The translations under genes and the position numbers were made by a program. Shown piece after piece: positions 1-9,238 of a stretch of 64,000 bases of DNA. The notes below the pieces were generated by a model that worked only from the letters and a program-made list of their open reading frames with translations, was not told the origin of the DNA and made no database searches. How positions within the stretch are numbered: the stretch's first letter is position 1; each line of letters starts with the position of its first letter. This DNA is from Commensalibacter papalotli (lineage in GTDB: Bacteria > Pseudomonadota > Alphaproteobacteria > Acetobacterales > Acetobacteraceae). The stretch covers positions 292,793-356,792 of the forward strand of contig NZ_CAMXCI010000002.1 of the NCBI RefSeq assembly GCF_947179115.1, in the 5' to 3' direction.

Positions 1-2
1 CA

Positions 3-869
3 TTTCTTTCTGAATTTGCCGTACTTGGGTTTGAATATGGTTATAGTTGCACCAACCCAAATACATTAGTGCTGTGGGAGGCTCAGTTTGGTGATTTTGC
101 CAATGGGGCTCAGATCATCATTGATCAATTCATCAGTGCAGGTGAGAGTAAATGGTTGCAAATGTCTGGTCTGGTATTGTTATTGCCGCACTCTCAAGAA
201 GGGCAAGGGGCTGAGCATTCTTCTGCTCGCTTGGAACGTTTTTTACAACTTTGTGGAGATGATAATATGCAGGTTTGTAATATCACAACGCCTGCGAATT
301 ATTTCCATGCATTACGCCGTCAGATGAAACGCAATTATCGTCAACCTTTGGTAATTATGTCTCCTAAATCTTTGTTACGACATAAATTGGCACAATCACC
401 TTTATCAGCTTTTACAGATAATACATGTTTTATGCCTGTAATTAACGAGGTTGATCCAGTGGTTAGTGATAAGAGCAAAGTCAAACGGGTCGTTTTATGT
501 TCGGGTAAAGTTTATTATGATTTATGGATGCGTCGTCTTGATATGCGCTGTGAGCTACAATTCGAACAAGTAGCTTTGGTACGTATAGAGCAGCTTTATC
601 CTTTCCCAGAGCGTGAATTATCCGATATTTTGTCACAATATCCGAATGCTGAGATTGTTTGGTGTCAAGAAGAGCCCGAAAATATGGGGGCATGGAATTT
701 TGTGGATCGTAAAATTGAAAAAATTTTACGAATACTTAATCATAAATCGCCTTGTGTACAATATACAGGAAGATTGCCTGCTGCCAGTCCTGCAACAGGA
801 TTATCTTCTGTTTATAAAACAGAGCAAGAAACTCTGATTGATGAGGCCTTAGGTCATAAAAAAGCTTAA
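3..869 (+). CDS. sucA: 2-oxoglutarate dehydrogenase E1 component, C-terminal part (cut by window edge)
   Basis: The frame is open from base 3, so only the last 288 residues of a roughly 930-970 residue enzyme are present. E1 is the thiamine-diphosphate subunit that decarboxylates 2-oxoglutarate and passes succinyl to the lipoyl group of E2 in the TCA cycle. Visible hallmarks are the SEFAVLGFEYGYS and LWEAQFGDFANGAQ segments, then PHSQEGQGAEHSSARLERFL, all typical of the E1 transketolase C-terminal half. The chain ends with the usual WCQEEPENMGAW segment and a short tail. It is followed after 51 bases by sucB and then lpd, the standard operon order. The GTG at base 69 is internal and is not the start. 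Confidence 0.96.
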   Translation, partial: FLSEFAVLGFEYGYSCTNPNTLVLWEAQFGDFANGAQIIIDQFISAGESKWLQMSGLVLLLPHSQEGQGAEHSSARLERFLQLCGDDNMQVCNITTPANYFHALRRQMKRNYRQPLVIMSPKSLLRHKLAQSPLSAFTDNTCFMPVINEVDPVVSDKSKVKRVVLCSGKVYYDLWMRRLDMRCELQFEQVALVRIEQLYPFPERELSDILSQYPNAEIVWCQEEPENMGAWNFVDRKIEKILRILNHKSPCVQYTGRLPAASPATGLSSVYKTEQETLIDEALGHKKA

Positions 870-920
870 ATTTGTTACGATAAAAATCTATGCAAGACAG
901 AATAAGAAAGTAAGTTAATA

Positions 921-2129
921 ATGTCAGTAGAAATTAAAGTACCACAACTTGGAGAAAGTATCTCTGTAGCGACAATTGCTAAATGGTTGAAACAACCAGG
1001 TGAGCATGTTGAAATGGATGAAGCAGTTGTTGAGCTGGAAACAGATAAGGTAAGTGTTGAAGTGGCAGCACCCCAAGCAGGCGCTTTGGGCAATCATTTG
1101 GTTTCAGAAGGAGACGAGGTAGAGGTTGGTGCTATACTGACAACAATTGAGGCGGGTGGTTCTAAACCTGTGGCTGCACCAACAGCACCAAAGTCCGTAG
1201 AACCTCCTAAGGTCTTAGAGGTCGAAGCTCAGATAACAGAAACACATCAACCTATGCCTGCTGCACGTAAAATGATGGAAGAAAAACAAATTGCAGCATC
1301 TCAGATTGGGCATGGTACAGGTAAAGATGGCCGTATTACGCGTGATGATGTGGTTAATTTTGTTGCTGGTGGTGGTTCTAAACCAGCAGTTGCAAATGTT
1401 GCGGCGGTTTCTACACGTCGAGATGATCCTCGTGAAGAACGTGTAAAAATGACTCGCTTACGTCGTACAATTGCACGGCGTTTAAAAGATGCCCAAGAGA
1501 CAGCAGCGATGCTGACCACTTTTAATGAAGTGAACATGTCTGCGGTTATGAAATTGCGTAGTCAGTATAAAGATGCATTTAATAAAAAACACGAAGGTGC
1601 GCGCCTTGGGTTTATGTCATTTTTCGTAAAAGCAACAATTTCTGCTTTACAAGAATATCCAGCTATTAATGCTCAAATTGATGGGGAAGATGTGATTTAT
1701 CGCAATTTTGTTAATATGGGAATTGCGGTTGGTGGCCCTAATGGTTTGGTTGTACCAGTATTACGTGATGCTGATCAAATGAGTTTTGCGGACATCGAAA
1801 GCAATATTATTGGTTTTGCGCAAAAAGCTAAAAATAATCAGTTAAAGTTAGATGATTTATCAGGAGGTACTTTTTCCATAACCAATGGTGGAATATATGG
1901 GTCGTTGATGTCTACCCCGATTATTAATATGCCTCAATCAGGTATTTTGGGTATGCATGCGATCAAAGAGCGCCCTATTGCTGAAAATGGTCAAGTGGTC
2001 ATTCGTCCCATGATGTATTTGGCACTTTCTTATGATCATCGTATTGTTGATGGTAAAGAGGCGGTGAGTTTCTTGGTCCATATTAAGGACAGAATTGAGC
2101 ATCCAGAGCGTTTATTACTTGATGTCTAA
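921..2129 (+). CDS. sucB: Dihydrolipoyllysine-residue succinyltransferase (E2 of 2-oxoglutarate dehydrogenase)
   Basis: This is the E2 core, which transfers succinyl from lipoyl-lysine to CoA. Its 402 residues match the family length. It has one N-terminal lipoyl domain (about 2-76) with the lipoylated lysine in ETDKVSVE at Lys43, then an Ala/Pro linker, a peripheral-subunit-binding domain (about 109-147, PAARKMMEEK...GKDGRITRDDV) and the catalytic acyltransferase domain. The active-site motif SYDHRIVDG supplies His373 and Asp377. It lies between sucA and lpd on the same strand, 53 bases before the lpd ATG, and is surely cotranscribed. The lipoyl domain and succinyltransferase-type catalytic end, with the sucA context, make the OGDH assignment firm over PDH. 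Confidence 0.97.
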   Translation: MSVEIKVPQLGESISVATIAKWLKQPGEHVEMDEAVVELETDKVSVEVAAPQAGALGNHLVSEGDEVEVGAILTTIEAGGSKPVAAPTAPKSVEPPKVLEVEAQITETHQPMPAARKMMEEKQIAASQIGHGTGKDGRITRDDVVNFVAGGGSKPAVANVAAVSTRRDDPREERVKMTRLRRTIARRLKDAQETAAMLTTFNEVNMSAVMKLRSQYKDAFNKKHEGARLGFMSFFVKATISALQEYPAINAQIDGEDVIYRNFVNMGIAVGGPNGLVVPVLRDADQMSFADIESNIIGFAQKAKNNQLKLDDLSGGTFSITNGGIYGSLMSTPIINMPQSGILGMHAIKERPIAENGQVVIRPMMYLALSYDHRIVDGKEAVSFLVHIKDRIEHPERLLLDV

Positions 2130-2182
2130 TCATTTCATATATCCGATATTATTCTTATTGTAAAAGAAGGAAATTGATCCTG

Positions 2183-3898
2183 ATGGCTGAGAAAATCGTA
2201 GTTCCTGTTCTAGGCGAAAGTATTACTTCTGCTGTTGTTTCTAAATGGTTAAAGCAACCAGGAGAGTCGATCAGTGCTGATGAAGCTTTGATAGAGTTGG
2301 AAACGGATAAGGTGAATGTTGAAGTTCCAGCCCCTGTTGCAGGGATCGTTGGGCAGCATCAAGTCGCTGTTGGTGATGAGGTTGCGGTAGGTGCATTATT
2401 GGTAACGATTGGAGATACAGCTGAAGCTGGGGCTTCTATTAATACTGCGGTAGAGGTTCCCTCTGTTACTGAAGTAAAGCAGGAGTCTATTACTGCAAAT
2501 CAAAATAATGATGCTGAATATGATTTAATTGTCATTGGTGCGGGCCCTGGTGGATACGTGGCGGCTATTCGTGCTGCACAGTTAGGCATGAAGGTGGCTT
2601 GTGTTGAAAAAAAGAAAACACTGGGTGGAACATGTTTAAATGTTGGATGTATTCCATCCAAAGCTTTGCTTTATGCTTCTGAACAATATGAAGCTGCGCA
2701 CAAACGATTGGCTGATCTTGGTGTCATTGTCAAAGATGTAAAGCTTGATCTAGCCAAGATGCAATCTCATAAAGATGCTGTGATTAATGCCAATGTTGCT
2801 GGGATAGAATTTCTGTTAAAGAAAAACAAAATTACATGGTTAAAGGGTTCTGCAACGATTACAGCCCCAGGTCAAGTAAGCATTGATGGTAAAGAACATA
2901 CAGCGCGTACCATTGTTATTGCGACAGGCAGTGAATCTGTATCTTTGCCTAACGTAGATGTTGATGAAAAGCACGTTGTTACGTCTACTGGTGCTTTGAG
3001 TCTTGAAAAAGTGCCAGAGCATATGGTTGTGATTGGTGGTGGTGTTATTGGTGTAGAGCTTGGCAGTGTATGGCATCGTTTGGGTGCCAAGGTGACTATT
3101 GTAGAGTATTTTGATCGTCTTTTGCCTGGTTTTGATAAAGAAGTATCTCTTAGTTTTGCCAAAATTTTAGAAAAGCAAGGAATGCAGTTGAAACTTGCGC
3201 ATAAAGTTGAAAAGCTTGAGAGAAAAGGCAAAGAGTCCCAAATTACGATCAGCAATATTGGAGGTGATCACAAAGAAACCCTTTCTGCGGATGTGGTTTT
3301 GGTTTCAGTGGGTCGTAAACCGGTTACTCAAGGGCTAGGATTAGAAGCTTTAGGTGTGGCTTTGGACGAAAAAGGACGTATTCAAACGAATGCACAGTTC
3401 CAAACCAATATTGCTGGGATTTATGCGATTGGCGACGTTATAGCTGGCCCAATGTTGGCGCATAAAGCTGAAGAAGAGGGTGTTGCAATTGCCGAGCTTT
3501 TGGCTGGGAAAAAACCGCATATTGACTATGGGCTTATTCCGGGTGTGGTTTATACTGACCCAGAAATTGCGATGGTCGGGAAAACCGAGGAAGTATTAAA
3601 AGCGGAATCTGTTGAATATAGTGTTGGTAAATTTCCATTTAGTGCCAATGGCCGTGCCAGAGCGATGAATCAAACTGAGGGCTTTGTTAAAATTTTGGCT
3701 GATAAACGTACAAACAAAGTATTAGGTGCGCATCTTATTGGTCCTCATTGCAGTGAATTGATTGCTGAGATTGTATTGGCAATGAATTTTGGGGCTTCTG
3801 CGGAAGATATTGCGTTAACTTGTCACGCGCATCCGACATTGACAGAATCGATCAAAGAAGCGGCTTTGGGAACACAGAAAAGATCAATTCACATGTAA
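2183..3898 (+). CDS. lpd: Dihydrolipoyl dehydrogenase with N-terminal lipoyl domain (E3)
   Basis: This FAD enzyme reoxidises dihydrolipoyl groups of E2 with NAD+. I start at the ATG at 2183 (571 residues), because the AGAAGG ribosome site at about 2165-2170 is well spaced for it and too close for the upstream TTG at 2174. Residues about 3-77 are a full lipoyl domain with Lys43 in ETDKVNVEV. A linker follows, then the flavin disulfide reductase body: GAGPGGYVAAIRAAQLG for FAD, the redox-active pair in GGTCLNVGCIPSK, a second Rossmann motif VIGGGVIGVELG, and the C-terminal HAHPTLTE catalytic His/Glu. Ordinary E3 is about 465-475 residues, so the extra 100 are the lipoyl domain and linker. That domain closely resembles the one in the adjacent E2. 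Confidence 0.96.
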   Translation: MAEKIVVPVLGESITSAVVSKWLKQPGESISADEALIELETDKVNVEVPAPVAGIVGQHQVAVGDEVAVGALLVTIGDTAEAGASINTAVEVPSVTEVKQESITANQNNDAEYDLIVIGAGPGGYVAAIRAAQLGMKVACVEKKKTLGGTCLNVGCIPSKALLYASEQYEAAHKRLADLGVIVKDVKLDLAKMQSHKDAVINANVAGIEFLLKKNKITWLKGSATITAPGQVSIDGKEHTARTIVIATGSESVSLPNVDVDEKHVVTSTGALSLEKVPEHMVVIGGGVIGVELGSVWHRLGAKVTIVEYFDRLLPGFDKEVSLSFAKILEKQGMQLKLAHKVEKLERKGKESQITISNIGGDHKETLSADVVLVSVGRKPVTQGLGLEALGVALDEKGRIQTNAQFQTNIAGIYAIGDVIAGPMLAHKAEEEGVAIAELLAGKKPHIDYGLIPGVVYTDPEIAMVGKTEEVLKAESVEYSVGKFPFSANGRARAMNQTEGFVKILADKRTNKVLGAHLIGPHCSELIAEIVLAMNFGASAEDIALTCHAHPTLTESIKEAALGTQKRSIHM

Positions 3899-3986
3899 TC
3901 TTATAGAATATTGTTTTCTTTGCTTTTACATTCTATTAAGCTACATTTTTTAAAGTTTGACCGAATAGATTTAAGGAGAAGCAGGG

Positions 3987-4976
3987 ATGAAGCATAGTGT
4001 TATTGCTGTCAGTATGATTGGTGGATTAGCCATCTTGGCACAAATACAAACGCATGCAGTCCCTGCTTCTTTTGATATCAGAGACGATATTAAAGGTCTG
4101 GAAGATAGTTTGCCTCAAAGTTCTATTCCTGATCCGCAAGCCAATCGTTCTTATGTTCATTTTTATGAATATGCTGATCCAAATATTTCTTTATTTAAGA
4201 AGGATCATGAATTGCATGGCTTGCCTCCTTTACCTTCTTTAACTGAAGAGCAAGCCTATCAAGAGGCAGAAAAAATTACAGCACAGCTTAAAAAATCAGT
4301 GCCGAATGCTATTATTTATTCTGCTCAGCGTAATAAAAAATGGGTCGCTCTTGCCAAAGAAGAAATGGAGCGTAAAGGCCCTCCCGTCAAAAGAGCTCAG
4401 TTGTTGATTGTTGTTGATCGTAATCCCAAAGTGCAAGAGTTGTGTTTTGTCTTGGCTTTGCCTAAAGGGCAGGGGGAATGGAAAGCTTTGGGTGGAGGAA
4501 AGGTTTCTACGGGTAATACTGGGCGCAAGCTTTATTATATTACACCAACGGGTGTATTTTATAATACAATTGAGCGTATTGGTTATCGTGCCTTGGGCAC
4601 CAAGAATAAAAATGGTATTCGTGGTAATGGTATCAAAGGAATGCGAGTTTGGGATTTTGGATGGCAGTGGGCAGAGAAAGGTTGGTTGCCAAGCAGAGAA
4701 AAAGGACAAATTCGTTTAGAAATGCATGCAACAGATCCTGATTATTTAGAGCAACGTCTGGGGCATCCTGCGTCCGAGGGTTGTATAAGAGTTGCTACCA
4801 AAATGAATGAATTTATTGATCAGAATGGTATCATTGACGTGCTATATAATCAAGCAGCACACAAAGATAAGCGTTTTAGCTCAGTTTTGTTAAGACAACG
4901 ACAATCAACTCCACTAGCAGGGGACAAGCTGGTTGTAGTAGATTCTTCTCAGAGTATTGATCTACAAGGTAACTAA
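3987..4976 (+). CDS. Exported L,D-transpeptidase (YkuD family)
   Basis: The protein probably remodels peptidoglycan by making 3-3 cross-links or attaching partners, acting in the periplasm. It begins with a signal peptide (KHSVIAVSMIGGLAILAQIQTHA, cleavage near residue 23-27). The C-terminal half carries the YkuD catalytic signature: His247 in EMHATD, His260, then SEGCIRV with the nucleophile Cys266 and Arg268. Length is 329 residues. AAGGAGA sits just upstream of the ATG. It stands alone, with lpd 88 bases upstream and a convergent gene downstream. The substrate and whether it acts as transpeptidase or carboxypeptidase cannot be told from sequence. Confidence 0.85.
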   Translation: MKHSVIAVSMIGGLAILAQIQTHAVPASFDIRDDIKGLEDSLPQSSIPDPQANRSYVHFYEYADPNISLFKKDHELHGLPPLPSLTEEQAYQEAEKITAQLKKSVPNAIIYSAQRNKKWVALAKEEMERKGPPVKRAQLLIVVDRNPKVQELCFVLALPKGQGEWKALGGGKVSTGNTGRKLYYITPTGVFYNTIERIGYRALGTKNKNGIRGNGIKGMRVWDFGWQWAEKGWLPSREKGQIRLEMHATDPDYLEQRLGHPASEGCIRVATKMNEFIDQNGIIDVLYNQAAHKDKRFSSVLLRQRQSTPLAGDKLVVVDSSQSIDLQGN

Positions 4977-4981
4977 TTCAT

Positions 4982-5566
4982 TCAAGATAAGTTTGGTTGT
5001 TTATGTTTTATGGTGCCTAATAATGTATGTAAGCAGCTTTGTTGTTGATAAATAAAAGATGGATTATGTACTGATTTCAAAATAGTCGCTAAATGGAGTT
5101 TTTCATTTTTATCAAGGCTAGGCGCCTTACAAATCATATCGATATTGTTTAATGTTGAATCAGTTAAGGATAAATTTTGTAAGATAATACTAGGATTGAT
5201 GAATAACGCATGTGCTATTGCATGATTTAGCTGTGTTTTCAGTCTGGTAGGGGTATGAGGAAGAATATTGGGAATTAAATTAGCCCATTCTTTGTTACCT
5301 TTGTAAATTTCATGAATAATGTTTTTCCACTCGTAATAATTTGTAATTTGCTTTGCGATTAATTGTGGAGTTTGTTGATCTACCGTTTTGTAAGGTTGAT
5401 TATAGGATAAAGTTTGCTTTTGCTGATATTGTTTAGTAGAGAAATGAGCAGCAAAATTTTTATTTTGATTAGTATAGTAATGTGTATGTGTGAGTACAAC
5501 TATTAAGAATATTATAGGAAACAAAATTATTATGGATCGAACGAAGTGAAATAATGGTTTTTTCAT
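4982..5566 (-). CDS. Hypothetical membrane-anchored protein
   Basis: I do not recognise this 194-residue protein. It starts MKKPLFHFVR followed by a strongly hydrophobic stretch (about residues 9-28), so it is either anchored by one N-terminal helix or has an uncleaved signal. The rest is polar and rich in Gln, Asn, His and Lys, with helical character and two late cysteines. The gene converges on the L,D-transpeptidase with only 5 bases between stop codons. The start has a poor ribosome site. It could be a lineage-specific envelope protein. No function is assigned. Confidence 0.6.
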   Translation of the reverse strand: MKKPLFHFVRSIIILFPIIFLIVVLTHTHYYTNQNKNFAAHFSTKQYQQKQTLSYNQPYKTVDQQTPQLIAKQITNYYEWKNIIHEIYKGNKEWANLIPNILPHTPTRLKTQLNHAIAHALFINPSIILQNLSLTDSTLNNIDMICKAPSLDKNEKLHLATILKSVHNPSFIYQQQSCLHTLLGTIKHKQPNLS

Positions 5567-5711
5567 AAGCTTTTCAATATAATCACATGAATAATAAAAT
5601 TATTTAAATTGTTGGATTAAAAAATGGCAGAATAATGGTATAAACTTAGCAAAAGATTGTTTTTAATCTAAGCCATTTTTCTTGTTGCTAAATTAGAGGA
5701 GTAAAATAGGG

Positions 5712-5939
5712 ATGCCTATACAACCAAAAGAAGCTGAAACCTTAGAAAGTTATTTACAAAAAAAATTAGGAAGTAATTGTTTGAAAGTAGTTTTGCCCAA
5801 ACGTGTTGGGCAACCTGTCGAATTATGTATTCAAAATAGCAAAGCCTTAGAGTCAATTGGTACGATTTACCGTGATGAAGATGAAGGCGAAGTTTCTTAT
5901 GCGATCTCTCTGACTGTTTTAGAAGAAGATTTGACTTAG
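5712..5939 (+). CDS. Small DUF3126-like protein
   Basis: This 75-residue soluble protein resembles the alphaproteobacterial DUF3126 family. It has an N-terminal helix (EAETLESYLQKKLG), strands containing VVLPKRVGQPVELCI, and the acidic signature YRDEDEGEVSYAISLTVLEEDL near the end. An AGAGGAG ribosome site at about 5696-5702 supports the ATG. Function is unknown for the family. It is monocistronic by position, converging on the DUF2939-like gene with a 12-base gap. Family assignment is from memory of the motif and not from a search. Confidence 0.75.
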   Translation: MPIQPKEAETLESYLQKKLGSNCLKVVLPKRVGQPVELCIQNSKALESIGTIYRDEDEGEVSYAISLTVLEEDLT

Positions 5940-5951
5940 GATAACTTTGTT

Positions 5952-6515
5952 TTATTGATCTGATTGTTTAAAAAGTTGGAAAGTACGCTGTTCTGAAAAT
6001 CTAAAGGAGGTTACTTTCCACTTCCAATCTTCAAGGCGTAATGTCATTTGAATTGGGTCATCCTTTGCTTCTCCTGGAATTACGATCACTGCACGCAATG
6101 ACGTTGGGGATAAAAAACGGATTTGAGTTGCCATAAAAGATTGTAATAATGCTCGAGCCGTTGATATATTTTGTCGAGATGCATCTTGTTTGATTCGATT
6201 AATAAATTTGGTTAAATTATCAGGGGTCAAATTGTGATCAACAGCGTTGGAAACCGCTGTGACCGCAAAAGAATTTCCAAAATCTGGCAAATCGTCCTCT
6301 GAAGAAGGGATGTTTTGAATTGCTTTGGCAAGGTCAGTTTGTAGGTTGTTTTTGATCGAGTGCCAGTCTAAATAGGTTAATAATTTTTTTGTATCATGCG
6401 TTTCAATGGCTTTGGTAATAGACCATAATGTCATATAAGGATATGCAATATAAAGTCCACCTAGAAAAGCGAGTATAAAAATAAGCTTCCATTTTTTTAA
6501 AAATGAAAAAAACAT
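5952..6515 (-). CDS. DUF2939-like membrane-anchored protein
   Basis: The 187-residue protein has one N-terminal transmembrane helix (about residues 9-25: KLIFILAFLGGLYIAYPY). This is followed by YMTLWSITKAIETHDTKKLLTYLDWHSIKNNL, which matches the DUF2939 pattern: a helix, a short-circuit Asp/Trp segment and a 'one unit per step' layout also seen in NTF2-like folds. A likely periplasmic C-terminal domain ends in strands (MTLRLEDWKWKVTSFRF). Function is unknown. It converges on the DUF3126-like gene. The upstream 322-base region is shared with the divergent SH3-domain gene. Confidence 0.7.
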   Translation of the reverse strand: MFFSFLKKWKLIFILAFLGGLYIAYPYMTLWSITKAIETHDTKKLLTYLDWHSIKNNLQTDLAKAIQNIPSSEDDLPDFGNSFAVTAVSNAVDHNLTPDNLTKFINRIKQDASRQNISTARALLQSFMATQIRFLSPTSLRAVIVIPGEAKDDPIQMTLRLEDWKWKVTSFRFSEQRTFQLFKQSDQ

Positions 6516-6837
6516 TGAGTATTCCTTGAGCGTAAAGTTATATCTTTTAAGGTGGCGATATAATAAAATGAATATGTATAATGGTATAGCATATATTTTA
6601 TCAAAAGGATGATATAGTAATATATACCAAAAGTGTTATAGTAATTCTGGTGAAAATGATACGATTTATAATCTTTTTACAAAAATCGATCTCTAGGATA
6701 ATGGAATGTGTATATAAATAATCTTAAGATGTAATATTAACATTAGATCATTTTTATATTATTAATAAAGAGGCCTATAAAATTATTTATTCACTTTTCG
6801 AAATAAAAAAATTTATATCTGTGAAAGATAGGATCGT
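6516..6837. other. 322-base AT-rich divergent intergenic region
   Basis: This region lies between two divergent genes and must hold both promoters. It is extremely AT-rich, with many TATAAT-like and TATATA-like stretches, so I cannot choose a single promoter with confidence. I see no ORF with a ribosome site, no tRNA-like cloverleaf and no strong hairpin. Confidence 0.5.
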
Positions 6838-7659
6838 ATGAAATATTGTTTTTCTAAATACTCTATACCTAAAATTGTGACCCAATATAAAACTGGTGCA
6901 GCTTTTGTACTGGCTTTATTAGCTGGAGGTTTGACTTTTCCTTTTTCTGGACATGCACAAACCCAACAAGAAAAACAATATATACCTGCAGCCCCTGCAT
7001 CATCTCAGGCTGTAACACCACAAAATGGTAATTTACCTGCGGTAAGTGGTAATGGGCAAATTCTTCCTTCTGCGGGAGATGCTGCTGAAAAAGGTGCTGT
7101 TTCTGGAAAACCCATACCTTATTTTTTGTCTCTACGCGCAGATGAAGTCAATATGCGAGCAGGGCCAGGATCACGTTACCCAATTATTTGGACGTATCAT
7201 CGTCGCAATATGCCAGTTAAAGTCACAAGAGAGTTTGATATCTGGCGTTTAGTTGAAGATGCTGATGGTCAGAAAGGCTGGATTCAGCAAGCTATTTTAT
7301 CTGGAGGCCGTTCTTTTATTATTTTAGGAGAGCCCCTGTCTGTTGGTCAGGAAGTTCCTGACCAAAACAAGGACAAGGATAAAGATAAAAAGAAAAGTGA
7401 ACACATGGACAGTCGTATTGTTGGATATATTGCCGATGCTCAATCGATACAGCCAGGTAAAAACAGTATTATTGTCAGAGCTGAACCCAAAGATACAGCA
7501 GCACCTGTAGCTGTTTTAAAGCCAGGGGTTGTTGGTAATATTAAATCATGTCCATCAGGTTCACAGTGGTGCAATGTTGCCATTAAAGGATACAATGGTT
7601 GGATACCACGAGATAGTTTTTGGGGAATTACACCTCAAGAAGTGATTGAAGCACATTAA
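6838..7659 (+). CDS. Exported protein with two SH3-like domains
   Basis: An N-terminal signal segment (hydrophobic AAFVLALLAGGLTFPFSGHAQ, cleavage after about residue 40) is followed by a Pro/Ala/Gln-rich linker. Next is a bacterial SH3 domain (about 100-160) with the typical VNMRAGPGSRYPIIWTYHR opening and GWIQQAILSGGR end. A Lys/Asp-rich bridge (NKDKDKDKKKSEH) leads to a second SH3-like repeat with SIIVRAEPKD...GYNGWIPRDSFWG. Such domains usually bind cell-wall or other peptide ligands in the periplasm. This layout fits the alphaproteobacterial COG3807-type 'SH3-like' proteins. The gene is a probable single unit. Ligand and role are unknown. Confidence 0.8.
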   Translation: MKYCFSKYSIPKIVTQYKTGAAFVLALLAGGLTFPFSGHAQTQQEKQYIPAAPASSQAVTPQNGNLPAVSGNGQILPSAGDAAEKGAVSGKPIPYFLSLRADEVNMRAGPGSRYPIIWTYHRRNMPVKVTREFDIWRLVEDADGQKGWIQQAILSGGRSFIILGEPLSVGQEVPDQNKDKDKDKKKSEHMDSRIVGYIADAQSIQPGKNSIIVRAEPKDTAAPVAVLKPGVVGNIKSCPSGSQWCNVAIKGYNGWIPRDSFWGITPQEVIEAH

Positions 7660-7751
7660 GTTATTTGAGAATCAATTTTTATCTATGTTTATTGTTATAA
7701 AAACAAAATAACTATGATTCATTAATTTAGAATATATAAGGAATTAGATAC

Positions 7752-9197
7752 ATGGCTGATAAAATTAATTTATTAAGAAGTCGTCGTACAAAGATTGTTT
7801 CTACTTTGGGACCAGCATCTTCAACAAAAGAAATGATTAAGACTTTATTTATCGCTGGTGTGGATGTTTTTCGCCTGAATTTTTCTCATGGTTCTCATGA
7901 GGAGCAAGCTGCACGTTATCATATTATTCGTGAACTTGAAAAAGAGACAGGCAAAGTTATCGGTGTTCTTGCTGATATTCAAGGACCAAAATTACGCGTT
8001 GGTGATTTCAAAGAAGGTAAAGTTATCCTTAAAACTGGCGCAACATTCCGTTTGGATTTAGATAAAACCTTGGGAAATGAAGAGCGCGTTTGTTTACCTC
8101 ATCCAGAAATTATCAATAGTGCAGAGCCTGGATGTCGTTTATTACTTGATGATGGTAAGCTATGTTTGATCGTTCGTAAAGTTGGTAAAGATTTCCTAGA
8201 AACAGAAGTTCTCGTTGGTGGTCCTTTATCTAATCATAAAGGGGTTAATGTTCCTGATATGATTTTACCAATTCCTGCATTAACTGAAAAAGATCATAAA
8301 GATCTTAAATTTGCATTGGAATTAGGGGTTGATTTCATTGGACTTTCTTTTGTTCAACGTCCAGAAGATGTTCAAGAAGCCAAAGATATTTCCAATGGTC
8401 GTGCGTGGATTGTGACCAAAATGGAAAAACCACAAGCAATGCAAAATATCGATGCGATTTTAGAATTAACTGATGGTGTTATGGTTGCTCGTGGTGATCT
8501 TGGGGTTGAAATGCCTCCTGAAGAAGTGCCATTGGCTCAAATTAAAATTATTCGTAAAGCACGTAGTTTGGGTAAACCGGTTATTGTTGCAACGCAAATG
8601 TTGGAAAGTATGATTAGTTCTCCTACACCAACACGTGCTGAGGCTTCTGATATTGCAACAGCTGTATTTGAAGGGGCGGACGCTGTGATGCTTTCTGCAG
8701 AAAGTGCTGCTGGTCAATACCCAAAAGAAGCTGTTGCTATTATGGATCGTATTATTTCTCGTGTTGAAAAAGACGAAGAGTGGCGTAAATTAATGGAAGC
8801 AACTCGTGAACAGCCTCGTCATAATGTTGCTGATGCGATTGTGGCTGCTGCTCAAACTATTTGTAATACTTTGGAAACACCTGCTGTTGTTGCTTTTACA
8901 AGAAGAGGAAAAACAGCTCAACGTATGTCAAGAGAACGTCCTAATTCAGTAATTTTCGGCGTAACACCTACAATGGATTCAGCAAGAAAGCTCGCTTTGG
9001 TTTGGGGTGTGCATCCATATCATTCTATTACAGTTGATAATCCAGCTTGTAGTGTTGAAGATATGGTATCAGAAGCTTCTCGTATTGTTGAAAGTTACCA
9101 AGTGGTGAAAAAAGGTGATCATATGGTTGTGATTGCTGGTATGCCTTTTGGTCAAGCTGGCAGTACAAATCTTATTCGTGTTATTGATATCAATTAA
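7752..9197 (+). CDS. pyk: Pyruvate kinase
   Basis: The enzyme makes pyruvate and ATP from phosphoenolpyruvate and ADP. The 481 residues show all the landmarks: STLGPASS at the start of the barrel, FRLNFSHGSHE (substrate Arg), DIQGPKLRVG opening the B domain, VTKMEKPQAM with the catalytic lysine, GVMVARGDLGVEMPPEEV for the metal site, and IVATQMLESM. The C-terminal allosteric domain is complete, ending in MPFGQAGSTNLIRVI. ATAAGGAA precedes the ATG. It is followed by a strong terminator, so transcription stops here. In acetic acid bacteria with incomplete glycolysis this enzyme still links trioses to pyruvate. Confidence 0.97.
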   Translation: MADKINLLRSRRTKIVSTLGPASSTKEMIKTLFIAGVDVFRLNFSHGSHEEQAARYHIIRELEKETGKVIGVLADIQGPKLRVGDFKEGKVILKTGATFRLDLDKTLGNEERVCLPHPEIINSAEPGCRLLLDDGKLCLIVRKVGKDFLETEVLVGGPLSNHKGVNVPDMILPIPALTEKDHKDLKFALELGVDFIGLSFVQRPEDVQEAKDISNGRAWIVTKMEKPQAMQNIDAILELTDGVMVARGDLGVEMPPEEVPLAQIKIIRKARSLGKPVIVATQMLESMISSPTPTRAEASDIATAVFEGADAVMLSAESAAGQYPKEAVAIMDRIISRVEKDEEWRKLMEATREQPRHNVADAIVAAAQTICNTLETPAVVAFTRRGKTAQRMSRERPNSVIFGVTPTMDSARKLALVWGVHPYHSITVDNPACSVEDMVSEASRIVESYQVVKKGDHMVVIAGMPFGQAGSTNLIRVIDIN

Positions 9198-9209
9198 TTA
9201 ACCAGATTA

Positions 9210-9238
9210 AAAAAGAGAGGGGCTACTCCTCTCTTTTT
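9210..9238. terminator. Bidirectional intrinsic terminator (pyk / histidine kinase)
   Basis: A perfect 11-bp stem (AAAAAGAGAGG at 9210-9220 pairing with CCTCTCTTTTT at 9228-9238) closes a 7-base loop. It ends in a T run on both strands, so it serves pyk on the plus strand and the convergent kinase on the minus strand. It overlaps the last codons of the kinase gene. Confidence 0.92.

Noticed and set aside
3905..3941. Inverted repeat ATAGAAT...ATTCTAT after lpd as terminator
   Set aside because: Only 7 bp with a loop of about 20 bases and no T run; not a convincing terminator.
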